From contig CM030935.1 in assembly GCA_018136815.1 (NCBI GenBank), positions 1,794,204 to 1,858,203 on the forward strand: a stretch of DNA of 64,000 bases, written 5' to 3'. The notes beneath the pieces were generated by a model, which was not told the DNA's origin, did not search any database, and was given only the letters and a program-made list of their open reading frames with translations. This document shows, one piece after another, positions 49,400-59,558 of this stretch. Both the position numbers and the translations under genes were made by a program. This DNA is from Isochrysis galbana. Taxonomy: Eukaryota; Haptophyta; Isochrysidales; Isochrysidaceae. Position 1 is the stretch's first letter, and every line of letters starts with the position of its first letter.

Positions 49400-49636
49400 T
49401 GAGTCGCTGAGTAGGGGGGAAGGGACGGAGAGAGAGGCAGAAGGCGGGGCGGGAGTGAGGACGAGAAGAGTTTGGGAGGAGAAGCGAGAGAAGAGAGGGC
49501 AGCAAAGAGAGAGTGGATGCGGTGACAGGGGGCGTCGTGTGGGGGTGTGTGATGAGAGAGATGAGGTGGTGGCGCACGTATGATGGAATAGAGTAAAGTA
49601 GACTAAAGTACTCTACTCCAGAGTAGAAGTGGGACA
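49400..49636. other. 5' flank of membrane protein
   Basis: CTCTACTC/AGTAGAGTA-type short repeats (49587-49626). No gene. Confidence 0.35.
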
Positions 49637-50530
49637 CTAATCTTATGATTGGTCGCCAAGGAGGGGGGCCTCGCGGCCTCGCGCCCTCCCCACTCCCCAC
49701 TCTCTCGACTTCCCTCATGGGGGGCGAGAACCATCCACCCCCCTACGCTGCCTCTTGGCATGCAGGGGGGACTCACCCAGACTGCCCAGACTCTCCCTGA
49801 GAGTCAGGCACAGATCGCACGCCTTGCGCCTTGGCCCGCGTTGGCCTGCTTCTCGCTCTGACCAACCCCTCCTCCCCCTGGCCCCCCCTGATCAGGACCC
49901 CCCAGCCAGCTCCTGTCGACCGGCAGGGGCGCGAGAGCCAACGAGGGAGAGGCAGGAGGGGCCAGGGCCATGCCCCAGCCTCACCTGCCCCCCGAGCTGC
50001 GCTCTCAGGCCCCCTCATGGCCTCCTGGGGACCTGAAGAGGGGCCGCAGGCGCGCGCCATGGGCCAGAGCCGCAGGGAAGAGAGGAGGAAGAGGGAAGAG
50101 GGAGGGGAGGGGGGAGTGGCAGCTCCCCCCTCCGGCGTTTACGTGTCTTCTCGCCCCGTTTGGGTAAGAGAAGACAGAAGACAGGGGCACCAGAACCAGG
50201 AGGGAAGGGCCGCGGCGAGGAGGATGAGGGAAGAGGGAGGGGAGGGGGGAGTGGCAGCTCCCCCCTCCGGCGTTTACGTGTCTTCTCGCCCCGTTTGGGT
50301 AAGAGAAGACAGGGGAACCAGAACCAGGAGGGAAGGGCCGCGGCTCGCCGCGGCCACTCGCTTCGGCGAGGAAAGATTAGCGCTACTGGGCTCCTATTCA
50401 CGAGTGCCCCCACCCCCCTGTGTTGTTTTTACCCGAAAGGGGTTTTCCCCCAGCAGGGGCTCGAGGAGAGGGCGTGCTGGGGTGCGCGGGGTCGGTGCGT
50501 GCACTGGGGGGAGGACAAATATCGAGGGGG
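49637..50530 (+). mobile_element. SINE-like element with internal tandem duplication, 3' end replaced
   Basis: Hairpin CTAATC-TTAT-GATTGG (one G-T pair), then TCGCC AAGG (ATG changed to AAG) and the family body. The module ending GTAAGAGAAGAC...GGGCCGCGG is duplicated in tandem (about 50081-50215 and 50216-50345). The family 3' end is missing: after GGACAAATATCGAGGGG at 50530 a coding-like sequence follows. Confidence 0.75.
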
Positions 50531-50760
50531 CCGTCGCGTACCTCTGCATGGAATACATCACGGCGGTCGCGTACGATGAAAAGAATCCCATGGTGCAAGT
50601 GCGCCGGGTAGCTTGCAAACTCTGGATGCAGGACGAGAAGGCCGTCCTCTCACGCATCACGGACCTCGTCACCGAGGATGAGGCAAGGGACCTGGTCGCC
50701 TGCCAGCAGAACGACATTGACACCATCCATAGGATCGAGGACGCGGAGAAGGAAAAGTAG
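50531..50760 (+). CDS. ORF fragment of unknown function fused to the SINE-like element
   Basis: A frame gives AVAYLCMEYITAVAYDEKNP, MVQVRRVACKLWMQDEKA, SRITDLVTEDEARDLVACQQ, IHRIEDAEKEK and a stop. Amino-acid composition is normal (not GC-skewed), unlike the element upstream, so it looks like genuine former coding DNA. A related fragment lies at 7385-7500. The family is unknown. Confidence 0.4.
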
Positions 50761-50911
50761 ACGAAGAAGATGAAGATTTAAGGCTGACTTACCCGCCTGA
50801 CGGGTTTTATGAAAGGCGCATTCTGAAAGCGCGCGGCGCGATGTGTTCACCGTAGATATTAAAATTAAAAGTCAGCAACAAGGTCTGTGAATATTGTTTT
50901 TAAATGACTAT

Positions 50912-50969
50912 GGACATTTGATGGCTCCATTCGATCGATTGATGTCCCATAATTGACGGAACGATACCT
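50912..50969 (-). repeat. 3' box of retroelement family (copy 8 of 8)
   Basis: Minus strand GGTATCGTTCCGTCAATTAT, GGGACATCAATCGATCGAAT, CCATCAAATGTCCATAGTCA. Confidence 0.75.
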
Positions 50970-51198
50970 CATGAGGAGGGCCAGCATGCCAGCATGGCTG
51001 CTGAGCGAGGTGTGGCCGAGGCCACGGGCCGTGTGGCGCGACGCGAGTCGCACGCACCTGCTCGGCCTCTGCGGGCGGACGCGGTCGCTTCGCCGGCGAC
51101 TGCTCCATGGGTACTGGGGGGGCGCCCTTGGGGGGGGGGGGGGGGGCGAAGGCGAAGGAGAGGGGAGTCGCTGCGGCGCGCTCCATCGCAACTTAGTT
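50970..51198 (-). mobile_element. LINE 5' end joined directly to a 3' box
   Basis: Minus strand: GCAACTAAGTTGC (shortened hairpin), then GATGGAGCGC and about 200 nt of LINE 5' sequence (MERAAATPLSFAF..., MEQSPAKRPRPPAEAEQV frame), then straight into the box at 50969 and an A/T stretch. A minimal element of about 290 bp made only of LINE 5' end plus box. Confidence 0.75.
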
Positions 51199-51605
51199 GC
51201 ACTCTCCAACTTCAACTCCCGTCGATTTTTACATTTTCTAAACGCTAAAAGCTGCGGGGCCAAGAGGCTTTCCTAGGCCCCTCTTGGCAACTGGGCTTGG
51301 CTCACGGGTGCAGGCAATGGCGAATGGCGAGGTTGCGATGGACTCGGGCTGTGGACTCGGGAGATCGAGAATTAACGAGAATTAACCCGGTCACTCACTA
51401 GGGCACCATCGGCAATGGGCAAACGAGGGCCTAAATAAGCTCCCTATGGGTATTGGAGTATGAGAGATCAGCCAAAAAAATCCGAGGTCCTCCGGCAAAA
51501 TTTTCGAAAAATACAAAATACTCCATTTCAGGCCTCCGACGGCCGCGCGGAAATATATATTTTGGGCCCCCTCCGTACTATCTATTCCTAGAGCTCTACG
51601 ATAAT
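51199..51605. other. 5' flank of helicase gene
   Basis: It contains the 51274-51304 repeat noted at 11998 and a CCAAGAGG/CCTCTTGG pairing. Otherwise nothing. Confidence 0.4.
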
Positions 51606-53084
51606 ATGGTGTTGATCACCTCCTTCGCCTCCCGGTCCGGTCGGTCCGTCATCGAGTTTTTCCCGCGCTCCCAGAGAATCAAGACGGAAGGACTGCTCTG
51701 GACGCCGCTGCGCCCCACTCACACGTCCGCCGCCTTCCACCAGTCTCAACGCACCCCTCGAGCTGCGAGGCTTGTCCCAGATCAAGGAAGCTTCATGCAG
51801 ATTTCTTCAGCCCCCGATGCCGTGCCCTGCGTGCCGGTCGACGCTATGCCTCTCTCTGTCCGGTGTCTATTCCCGTACCGTAAATTCAACGCCATGCAGT
51901 CCCAGTGCATTGACATCGCTTACGGGAGGGCTCAGCCATTCGTGCTCTCGGCTCCGACGGGAGCGGGCAAGACAGCTGTTATCGAAATGTGCCTCGCGCG
52001 GCTTTGGGCCTCGGTAACAGAACATCGCGGCCCGCGGACAGCTGCTGTGTATATAGCCCCTCTCAAGGCTTTGACAGCAGAGCGGATTGCAGACTGGAAG
52101 TGCAAATTTTCACAGAGCGATGCAATGCGAATTCGGATGTGCGAATTAGTTGGTGAAAGTCATCAGGAGGATGAGGCTGATGGCGCTGACCTCATCGTCA
52201 CGACCCCAGAAAAGTGGGACTCTTTCACGCGTTTCCGGCGTTCGGCACACGGAGTGATGGGACGGATAGGATTATGTATGATTGACGAGATCCACTTGCT
52301 GGCCGAGGCTGATCGGGGCCCGACATTAGAGGCCATTGTCGCGCGAATGAAGTTACATGCTCGTGATAAATCGGCCCAAGGTTTACCGATATCTAACCTC
52401 CGCCTCGTGGGAATATCGGCAACCATCTCAAACATCTCCGACATCGCCGCTTGGTTTGGGAAGACATGCGCGACATTAGAGTTTGGCCCACAGTACCGCC
52501 CGGTACCTCTCGCCTGGCACGTCTTCAGCTATCCAATGAAAGTAACTTGGAGATTCGACGAAGAGCTGAAAACCCACGTCTACCCCCTTATAAGACAGCA
52601 CTGCGGCTGCCGCCCATCTCTGGTCTTCTGCAATTCGCGATCGAACGCAAAAAAAGTTGCGTTGGAAGTTGCTCGGCAGGCGAACCACCAGCTCATTCTG
52701 GCTACCAACGCCGATGCCCAGATTCTGGCTCGTGCATCATCTGACGCTCAAGATGCTTCGCTCTCTGAGATACTTCGTCGTGGCGTTGCTTTCTATCATG
52801 CGGGACTCGATGCAAGCGACAAGCGGCTTCTAGAAAACCTTTTCGCTCGGGGAGAGTTGCCAGTGTTGTGTGCGACTTCAGGTCTCGCCCAGGGCGTGAA
52901 CTTGCCCGCGCACCTCGTAGTCATATGCAACACGTGCAAGTATTCTTCTAGCTCGACCGGATTCGTTGAGTACACGCGCATGGAAGTCATTCAGATGGCG
53001 GGGCGTGCTGGACGACCACAATTCGACCGATCCGGCACCTGTATAATCATGTGTCGCCAAGAAATGAGTGAGCGAGCGCACTTG
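51606..53084 (+). CDS. HFM1: HFM1/MER3-like meiotic DNA helicase, 3' cut by assembly gap
   Basis: The frame is open from before 51606 to the gap. The start is uncertain: ATGs at 51606, 51795 and 51846 are in frame. Helicase motifs: FNAMQSQCIDIAYG (Q-type entry), SAPTGAGKTAV (I), YIAPLKALTAERIADW (Ia), TTPEKWDSFTR, MIDEIHLL (II, DEIH), VGISATISN (III), LVFCNSRSNAKKVA (IV), VAFYHAGLD, VLCATSGLAQGVNLPAHLVV (V) and EVIQMAGRAGRPQFDRSG (VI). QSQC and DEIH with this spacing match HFM1/Mer3 of the Ski2-like superfamily 2. Mer3 drives meiotic crossover formation, implying a sexual cycle. The winged-helix and Sec63 parts lie in or beyond the gap. Confidence 0.85.
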
Positions 53085-53184
53085 NNNNNNNNNNNNNNNN
53101 NNNNNNNNNNNNNNNNNNNNNNNNNNNNNNNNNNNNNNNNNNNNNNNNNNNNNNNNNNNNNNNNNNNNNNNNNNNNNNNNNNNN
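53085..53184. other. assembly gap (100 N)
   Basis: Exactly 100 N inside the helicase gene. Frames running through it are meaningless. Confidence 0.97.
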
Positions 53185-53290
53185 ACAGACATTGGAGTCT
53201 TTGGTCACTCATCCATGAATCATGTTGACAATGCAATCTCTTGTGTCCGCTGTAGGTATACTGGTCTAGCTCGTTGAGAACAGTGGCTCA

Positions 53291-53737
53291 ATGTCTGCTT
53301 TGGATGCTGTTGAAGCCGGCCACGCAGCCTGTCGATCTGCGTACCGGACATTGAGTAGTGGCGGCGACGTCTCTCGCGAAGTGTCTATGTTGCTCGATGC
53401 GGAAGCTAGCCTGCAGCGCCATCTGTTGGAGATGATAGAACCCACAACCGGCCCCCGGCACCACGAGTCCCTGGTGCACGATTGCACCACTTCCCTCTTG
53501 GACGCAGAGAATATGCTGCTCGCCGCCCTGACCTTGGCCAGACAAGAGCTCGCGCGAGCCCCCGTGGAGGTAGAGGCCAGTCGCGTCATGGATTTTGCTG
53601 GCCACCTCAGCGTTGGCGCCGCCGCGCCGCAAGGGGACCATGCCTTCAACGCGTTGGCCGCCTCCGGTTTCAAGATGGGATGGGGCACACCAGCTCCCCC
53701 ACAAAACTTTCGGTCTTCTGCCACACGAGTCGGCTGA
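53291..53737 (+). CDS. MED4: MED4-like Mediator subunit (tentative)
   Basis: 148 residues beginning MSALDAVEAGHAACRSAYRT. A helical body (LLDAEASLQRHLLEMIEPTT, LLDAENMLLAALTLARQELA) is followed by VEVEASRVMDFAGHLSVGAA and APQ, then PAPPQNF. In MED4 the helical domain ends with an IDV..V..YA..IS.TT.AP segment followed by Pro-rich sequence, which this resembles. It could instead be the 3' part of the interrupted helicase locus or an unrelated helical protein. The 3' end may be spliced (GTCTTC after NFR). Confidence 0.4.
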   Translation: MSALDAVEAGHAACRSAYRTLSSGGDVSREVSMLLDAEASLQRHLLEMIEPTTGPRHHESLVHDCTTSLLDAENMLLAALTLARQELARAPVEVEASRVMDFAGHLSVGAAAPQGDHAFNALAASGFKMGWGTPAPPQNFRSSATRVG

Positions 53738-54147
53738 GATCGGTGGAGTCTGTGGCCGTTGGGATGCAGAGTGGCAGGCCTGGCGGTAGCGGTGTTTTCT
53801 TGGGTAGCGATATTTTCTGGAGATTTCACGGGTAAGTGGGAGACCTCTACCCTCGTTTGCCGCGCGCCCTTGCCTCTCCGTCTCCGTCCTCTCAGCGGAT
53901 GGTAAGGGAACCTCCCATTAGAGGCTATAGCTCCTCATCCAACAATCTTTTTTATTACGTAGCCTAAAACGCTAAATTAAAGGCTCTGAAGATATCCAAG
54001 GCAATGGTCGGCAGGATATGGACACTTTGCACGCCGAGGTGCCATTTTTCTTCAAGTTGTGAAGCCCCACGCCCGTTTCTTGAAAGCACGAACACGAACA
54101 CGCACACGCACCAGACGCGCAATGCTTCTCTCTCAACACAGGCGCGC
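53738..54147. other. intergenic
   Basis: ACACGCACACGC microrepeat at 54086-54110. No gene is clear. Confidence 0.35.
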
Positions 54148-54472
54148 TCACGCACAATCCTCACCCATGGGAGCCTCAAAAACCACCTCTTGGGCGTGTT
54201 GCTCGCTCGATCCTGCCACCCTACTACGAATGGCCACACATGCCCCGACCTTACACACCCCCTTCATCGGCCCACACTGCGGGCAACGCTTCCAACTGGA
54301 CCAGTGGCACGGGTCGATTGCGCACAAGCAAACAAATTCGCAAGCGGAGAAAGAGAAAGCGGCGGCTCGAGCTCGAGCACGCAACTGCTCTGCCTGGTGA
54401 GTAAGAGAGGAATGCTGCCGTAGCCGTACTTCTTGGCCTTCTTGAATGACGCGCGCGCGCACAGCATCTCCC

Positions 54473-54487
54473 GGATCTTGACAGAGA
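54473..54487 (+). repeat. target-site duplication of SINE-like element (right copy at 55361-55375)
   Basis: GGATCTTGACAGAGA at both edges, 15 of 15. Confidence 0.9.
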
Positions 54488-55360
54488 GAGAAAAAAATAA
54501 TTAATGTTATATCCTAGCCAACCCCACTAGCTAATTGGACACAACTTTTCCGTCCCGGAATCCCGCCATGCCTGACGAGCCAGGTGTCCGAGTGCTACCG
54601 GGGGGAGGGGGCACCGCCCCCTCCCCCCGATATTCGTCCTCCCCCCAGTGCACGCACCGACCCCGCGCACCCCAGCACGTCCTCTCCTCGAGTCCACGCT
54701 GGGGGAAAACCCCTTTCGGGTAAAAGCAACGCGGGGGGGGGGGGGGCACTCATGAATAGGGGCCCAGAACGCTAATCTCTCCTCGCAAGAGCGAGTGGCC
54801 GCGGCGAGCCGCGGCCCTTCCCTCCTGGTTCTGGCGCCCCCGTCTTCTCTTACCCAAACGGGGCGAGAAGACACGTAAACGCCGGAGGGGAGAGCTGCCA
54901 CTCCCCCCTCCCCTCCCTCTTCCCTTTTCCTCCTCTCTTCCCTGCGGCGGGGGCCCATGGCGCGCGCCTGTGGCCCCTCTTCAGGTCCCCAGGAGGCCAG
55001 CAGGGGCCTGGGAGCGCAGCTCAGGGGGCAGGTGAGGCTGGGGCATGGCCCTGGCCCCTCCTGCCTCTCCATCGCTGGCTCTCGAGCCCCTGCCAGTCGA
55101 CTGGAGCTGGCTGGGGGGTCCTGATCAGGGGGGCCCAGGGGGAGGATTGGCTGGTCAGAGGGATGGGCTGGCCACGACAGGCCAGGGCGGGCGAATCAGG
55201 CGTGCCTGTGGGGAGAGGGATGGGCCAGCATGGCAGTGTGCTCCTGGCAAGCCATCAGGCATGCCAGGAGAGTGGGTGGTTCCTCCCCCATGGCGGGGGA
55301 GGAGTGGAGAGAGGGGGGGGCTCGTGCCCCGCCATGGGTGAACCAAGTATAAACTTAGTT
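54488..55360 (-). mobile_element. full-length SINE-like retroelement (873 bp)
   Basis: Minus-strand copy of the 25350-26227 element with the same modules in the same order. The 5' terminus is AACTAAGT-TTAT-ACTTGGTT (one G-T pair) at 55360-55341. The 3' end GGCTAGGATATAACATTAAT with TATTTTTTT precedes the duplication. Two copies of equal length with different flanks and perfect duplications define the family ends. Confidence 0.9.
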
Positions 55361-56140
55361 GGATCTTGACAGAGATGTGATGTCGGTTACGTGGCTCTTT
55401 ACGTCCGCGCACTGGATCTGGATGAGCCACCCGCCCAGCTTCTTCCTCTCGGCGTTCGACAATACCTTCGAGTGGTGATCACAGATAAATTTATCGGGCA
55501 CGGCCGTCTTGGAGAGCGCCTTGCGTATCTTCCCCTTGGTGGCCTTGGGGAACTTGTCCGAGCGAACCGCGAGACGAGCGCTCTCGCCCGTCGTACGGCA
55601 ATGCTCCACCGTCTTGGTCTTGCGGACGTCTTCGAGTGAGCGAAGCGATCAACGACGGCGGCATCGAAAAAAAATATATAGCTTCGCCCGCCGCAAATTG
55701 CCAGCAGATCTTCGACGTTGCCGTAAAGCTCTCCGGCCCGCTCCCCGTGTGCCTCGTGCCTCCTCCTTGTGCGCAAGCCATTGTGCGAAGTTCTCGCCGA
55801 TAGCGTACCCCTTGGAGCTAAAAAGTGCGACGTACTTGGATACCTCGTAGGTGAGTGCGCAAGGAGGCGAGCTGAACCAGCCTACGCACGTGCGCATGGC
55901 TTTGAGCTTGGCTTTGTCTTTTTCTGCGTCCTCGTCCGAGATGTTCATCACTCGCCGTAGCACAGCGTACAGCGTCGATCGCCTCTCTCCCCTTCTCGCC
56001 GATGTTGATTGTGGCGCGTGCACAGCACAAGTCACAAGTCGTACATACCGCCGACCCAGTTTCCGCTGGGGGCTTGGAGGGTGTGAGTGGAGGGACGCAG
56101 TAGAACTCGTCTCTCGTGCAGTAGCGGTACTAACTCTCAT

Positions 56141-56825
56141 TACATTAATTAGTAATTAGTTGTTAACAACTTACTTGTTACTGTTGGTGTGACCTTCCAC
56201 CTCAACGCGCGGTCCCCCAATCCCTGAGGTTGCAATGTGGCCTATGCGTTGTCGGAGAAATATTCCGACCTACGAGTGCTATGAGAGACTGCTGATGGAG
56301 AAAGGTTTGTGAGAAGTGATGGTGCAGCAGAGGCAAAATGCCTCACCCTGTTGTACCCGTACAGGCATGCCCGGCGCCCTGCATCTCAGGGGACATCACC
56401 CAGGGGCTCAACCAGGTGATGCGAGACGGTGCGACTTCAACTGTCAAACGACCCATCGACCCGGGACACGAACACCACACGACACACGAAAAGTAAAGAC
56501 AGAGGATGCACCTCGCGACTGCGATCGTCGTCCTATCCACACAAGCCACAAAGACGTGGCTGCTGTCCTTGACAACCAAGTAAACACAGTGCAAGTCAGA
56601 CAGCACCATGGGCCAAGAAGCTGGTCAACGGCATCAGATGAGACACTGAAAAGCGCATCTTCAGGAGTGTGCACCACCTAGACACCCCGCGTGGAATACG
56701 GAGCAAGTCTGAGACCGTCTCAGCGGTGGGCAAGCCTACTATGCAGCGCTGTCACACTCATTCAGCTGCCGCCTTGGAGCTCTCGATCCGCACTGGCGTT
56801 CCATGTGCGAAGCGTGGAAGCTGCT
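56141..56825. other. intergenic, profilin 3' flank
   Basis: No gene recognised. Presumed 3' UTR of profilin on the right. Confidence 0.4.
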
Positions 56826-57539
56826 TCAGACGCTGTTCTCTACGAGGTAGTCGCCAAGTTTTGAAACAGCATTCTTGCAGTTGCCTGGCTGAATGGTGTC
56901 ATCTGCCATGCAAAGAATAGTGTGTCAATACCATGCCTTTGCTCGCTCTCCTCTCACATGGCAAGACAATCCAAAGGGAGCGAACTCACTGTGGGTGCCA
57001 ACAATGACGCACGTGTTGCACTTGAAGAAAACGACACCCGTGTTGCCCTGAGCATAGCCAACAGTGCCAAGCAGCGAGGCAGATGTTAGAAGCAAACAGC
57101 GGCTAATAGGATCACATCCCGGTTACTCGAAGAGCAAAGCAAGGCACGATTCCAGGCCCAAAATCCCGGTCACCTTCTTCGCGTAAACTTGCTGCTTGTC
57201 CCCGTTGATATACATGTATTTGATCCCCGCCACGGTGACACCCGTTCCCGCCAGCGACGTAGGATCCGAGGCCATGGCGTCGCTGACTGCCTTCACCTCA
57301 GCGACCTGAGCCTGCGCACAGGGGGGAGAGAAGAGGGTTTGGGGATTGGCCGGCTGCACGAGCGGGAAGTACATTGTTTGGGCAACGCTTGGAGGTTTCA
57401 GTATGTTGAGAGCCGTTTTGCGCACCGCAAATCCATCGGAGTAGGCCCACGGATTGCCTGCAAGGTCATAGATGCCTGCCCCCGTCACAGCCCCTGAGCC
57501 GATGAGGTTGGTAGAGATGTACGCATCCCACGAGGACAT
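56826..57539 (-). CDS. PFN: profilin (4 exons)
   Basis: Exons 57539-57426, 57311-57174, 57047-56990 and 56902-56826; GT-AG throughout, phases consistent, 128 residues. MSSWDAYISTNLIGSG is the profilin N-terminus (SW-x2-YI). GIYDLAGNPWAYSDGFA, VAGIKYMYINGDKQQVYAKK, GNTGVVFFKCNTCVIVGTH and PGNCKNAVSKLGDYLVENSV cover the complete fold, including the Trp/Tyr residues of the poly-proline site at both termini. Function: binds actin monomers and poly-proline proteins, feeding filament growth. Reading without the last two introns gives a false 100-residue product ending LALLFE. Confidence 0.93.
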
Positions 57540-58284
57540 GGCAAAGGTACTGTGGGTCGGAAGAGGGGTGATGCAGTTCAGTAATCCCTCGCACCGTGCA
57601 CCTGACTCGCGGCGAGCCCGCGTGGCGGTGACTGGGAGGCTGGCAGAGAAGGGCGCAAGGGCATCATGCATGAGCGGCGCACCGACGCGAGAGGCCCGCG
57701 GCGGTGGCGGAGAGGGAGGGAGGGAGAAAGGGGGAGGGGGGAGGGGGGGGGGGGGAAGGGGGGAAGGCAGGCAACGCGGGCGCGCGCGCGGGGGGGGGGG
57801 GGGGGGGGCACCGCGGGGCGGGGCGAGGGAAGGGGGGGGGGGGGGGGAAGGCAAGGTGCTCACTTTCCTTCCGCCCCCCCCCCCCCCCTCTCCCCTCCCC
57901 CCTCCGCTTTCCGCGCGCACGGTGATGGCGGCTAGCAAAGCGGCGGCGGCCCGCCCCCCCCCCCCCCCCCCCAGAGAGAGTGGGGGGCCGAGAGCTCCCG
58001 CGCAGCAAAAGCCTTCTCCTCCCCCTTTCTCCTTTCTAACCGCCTGCGTCTCCCCCCCCCTCCCGCCCCCCCTCCTCCTCCCCTCCCCCCCGCGCGCGCG
58101 CGCAGAAAGGCAGGCGGCGCCCGTTGGTGGGGTCGGTCCGCTCTCTCTGGGGAGACCCGGAGTTGGGTTGCAGTCCTACTCCGCTCTGGGCTCTGAAATA
58201 GATAGTGGCTGCTTACTGGGGCTACTCGTACATCTTCGTAGAATGTAACATTATGCGTAGAAGACGATAATAATATTAAATAAT
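57540..58284. repeat. profilin 5' flank: paired G-run and C-run tracts
   Basis: 57715-57850 is almost all G with runs of up to 19; 57880-58100 carries C runs of similar length. Long proline/glycine frames here are artefacts. CGCGCGCG steps occur at 57780 and 58090. Confidence 0.8.
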
Positions 58285-58985
58285 GTTCTATCCTAGATCC
58301 TAGCCAACCCCACTACCTAATTGGACATAACGTTTCAGTCCCGGAATCCCGCCATGCCTGACGAGCCAGGTGTACGAGTGATACCGGGGGGCGGGGCACT
58401 GCCGACCCCCTCCCCCTCCACTCGATATTCGATATTTGATATTTGTCCCTCCCCCCCCCAGTGCACGCACACGCACCGACCCCGCGCCCGCGCACCCCAG
58501 CGCCCGCTGCCAGCGCGTCCTCTCCTCGAGTCCACGCTGGGGGAAAACCCCTCTCGGGTAAAAAACAACGCAGGTGGTGATTGAACGCTTTTCCATGCGG
58601 TGGGGGTGATGGCGATTGAACGCGTTCCACGTGGAGGCTGATGGTGATTGAACGCTTTTCTATGCGGTGGGTGATGGTGATTGAGCGCTTCTCGCCTGGG
58701 GGGGGGACACTCGTGAAATAGGAAATAGGAGCCCAGAGCGCTATAATCTCTCTCGCCATGCTCTCGCCGGGGCGAGTGGCCGCGGCGAGCCGCGGCCCTT
58801 CCCTCCTGGCTCTGGCGCCCCCGTCTTCTCTTACCCAAACTCCAAACAGGGCGAGAAGACACGTAAACTCCGGAGGGGAGAGCTGCCGCTCCCCCCTCCC
58901 CTCCCTCTCCCCTTTTCCTCCTCTCTCTTCCCTGGGGAGGGGGGCCATGGCCCATGGCCCATGGCGCGCGCCTGCGGCCCCTCTT
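58285..58985 (-). mobile_element. SINE-like element, 5'-truncated copy with internal minisatellite
   Basis: The 3' module and central modules match the 54488 copy. The 5' third including the hairpin is missing. A minisatellite is inserted between the GGTAAAAAACAACGCAG and GGGGGGACACTCGTGA modules. Confidence 0.75.
58571..58695 (-). repeat. GAAAAGCGTTCAATCRCCAT minisatellite, about 4 units
   Basis: Plus strand shows ATTGAACGCTTTTCCATG, ATTGAACGCGTTCCACG, ATTGAACGCTTTTCTATG and ATTGAGCGCTTCTCG at spacings of about 31-37 bp. It matches 63720-63895. Confidence 0.8.
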
Positions 58986-59073
58986 CATTCAAGTCCCCAT
59001 CGAGTCCGACCGTTCCCCCGATGAGCCAATGAGCCCGTACTGGGCTCCCCGGATGAACCGTGCGCCGCGCTAG
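58986..59073 (-). repeat. left half of a dispersed repeat split by a MITE
   Basis: Reverse of 10783-10830 (GCTAGCGCGGCGCACG, GAGCCC, GGGCTCAT). It ends with the target copy CGCGCTAG at 59066-59073. Confidence 0.7.
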
Positions 59074-59558
59074 CCTAGTTGCTCCGTCAGGTGTCAGGTC
59101 GTCAGGTCTCGGCGACCTTACACTTACACCTCATATCAGGACCTAATATCAGGTCCTCATATCAAGTTACTAATGTTATAATATGGTAGTGTAATAATAG
59201 TAATGAGATCTAATGGCTAATGGTGTTATTTAGTTTTAGTACAGAGACCTCCTTCCTGCACTGCGTGTCTCGGCGTCTGGGCTACTAGTTTTTCTAGGGT
59301 GGTGATTATGAAAGGGGGGCCCGGGAGCTTTCCTCACCCTACCTACCTCTTTCTCCTTGTCCTGGGCGCCGCCTGTATATGCTGATGTCGTCGTCGTGAC
59401 TAGCTAGGCGATCTCCCGACTCTAGCCGGATAGTGCGAACTATTCTTTTTCCTTTGAAACTTATACTTATAAATGGATGACCCAATATCAGGTATCAGGG
59501 GTGGTGGACCTTATATCATGATATCAGGACCTAATATTAGGCTGATGGAGCAACTAGG
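59074..59558. mobile_element. MITE, 485 bp, 17-bp inverted ends, 8-bp target duplication
   Basis: It begins CCTAGTTGCTCCGTCAG and ends CTGATGGAGCAACTAGG (16 of 17 paired), flanked by CGCGCTAG at 59066-59073 and 59559-59566. The interior has ATATCAGGACCTAATATCAG subterminal inverted motifs near both ends. Coding capacity is absent. An 8-bp duplication fits hAT or P-type transposases. Confidence 0.9.

Larger units (their letters stand above)
54148..56140 (-). pseudogene. decayed gene of unknown family, split by a SINE-like insertion
   Basis: The minus strand reads across three frames: A (56140 side) CVGWFSSPPCALTYEVSKYV and YAIGENFAQWLAHKEE; B NVEDLLAICGGRSYIFFFDA; C TVEHCRTTGESARLAVRSDK, FPKATKGKIRKALSK, FICDHHSKVLSNAERKKLGG, WLIQIQCADVKSHVTDI. 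Then comes the SINE, and beyond it SVKIREMLCARASFKKAKKY with GYGSIP and a Cys-rich FVCLCAIDPCHWSSWKRCPQ. Two frameshifts (one near a T8 run) plus the insertion argue for a dead gene. A smaller relative is at 36583-36810. I do not recognise the family. Confidence 0.5.

Noticed and set aside
52878-53192. Frames spanning the N run
   Set aside because: The gap has unknown length, so no frame can be carried across it.
57123-57311. Profilin ending LGLESCLALLFE
   Set aside because: That end is unspliced intron; two further exons with the conserved profilin C-terminus follow with exact phases.
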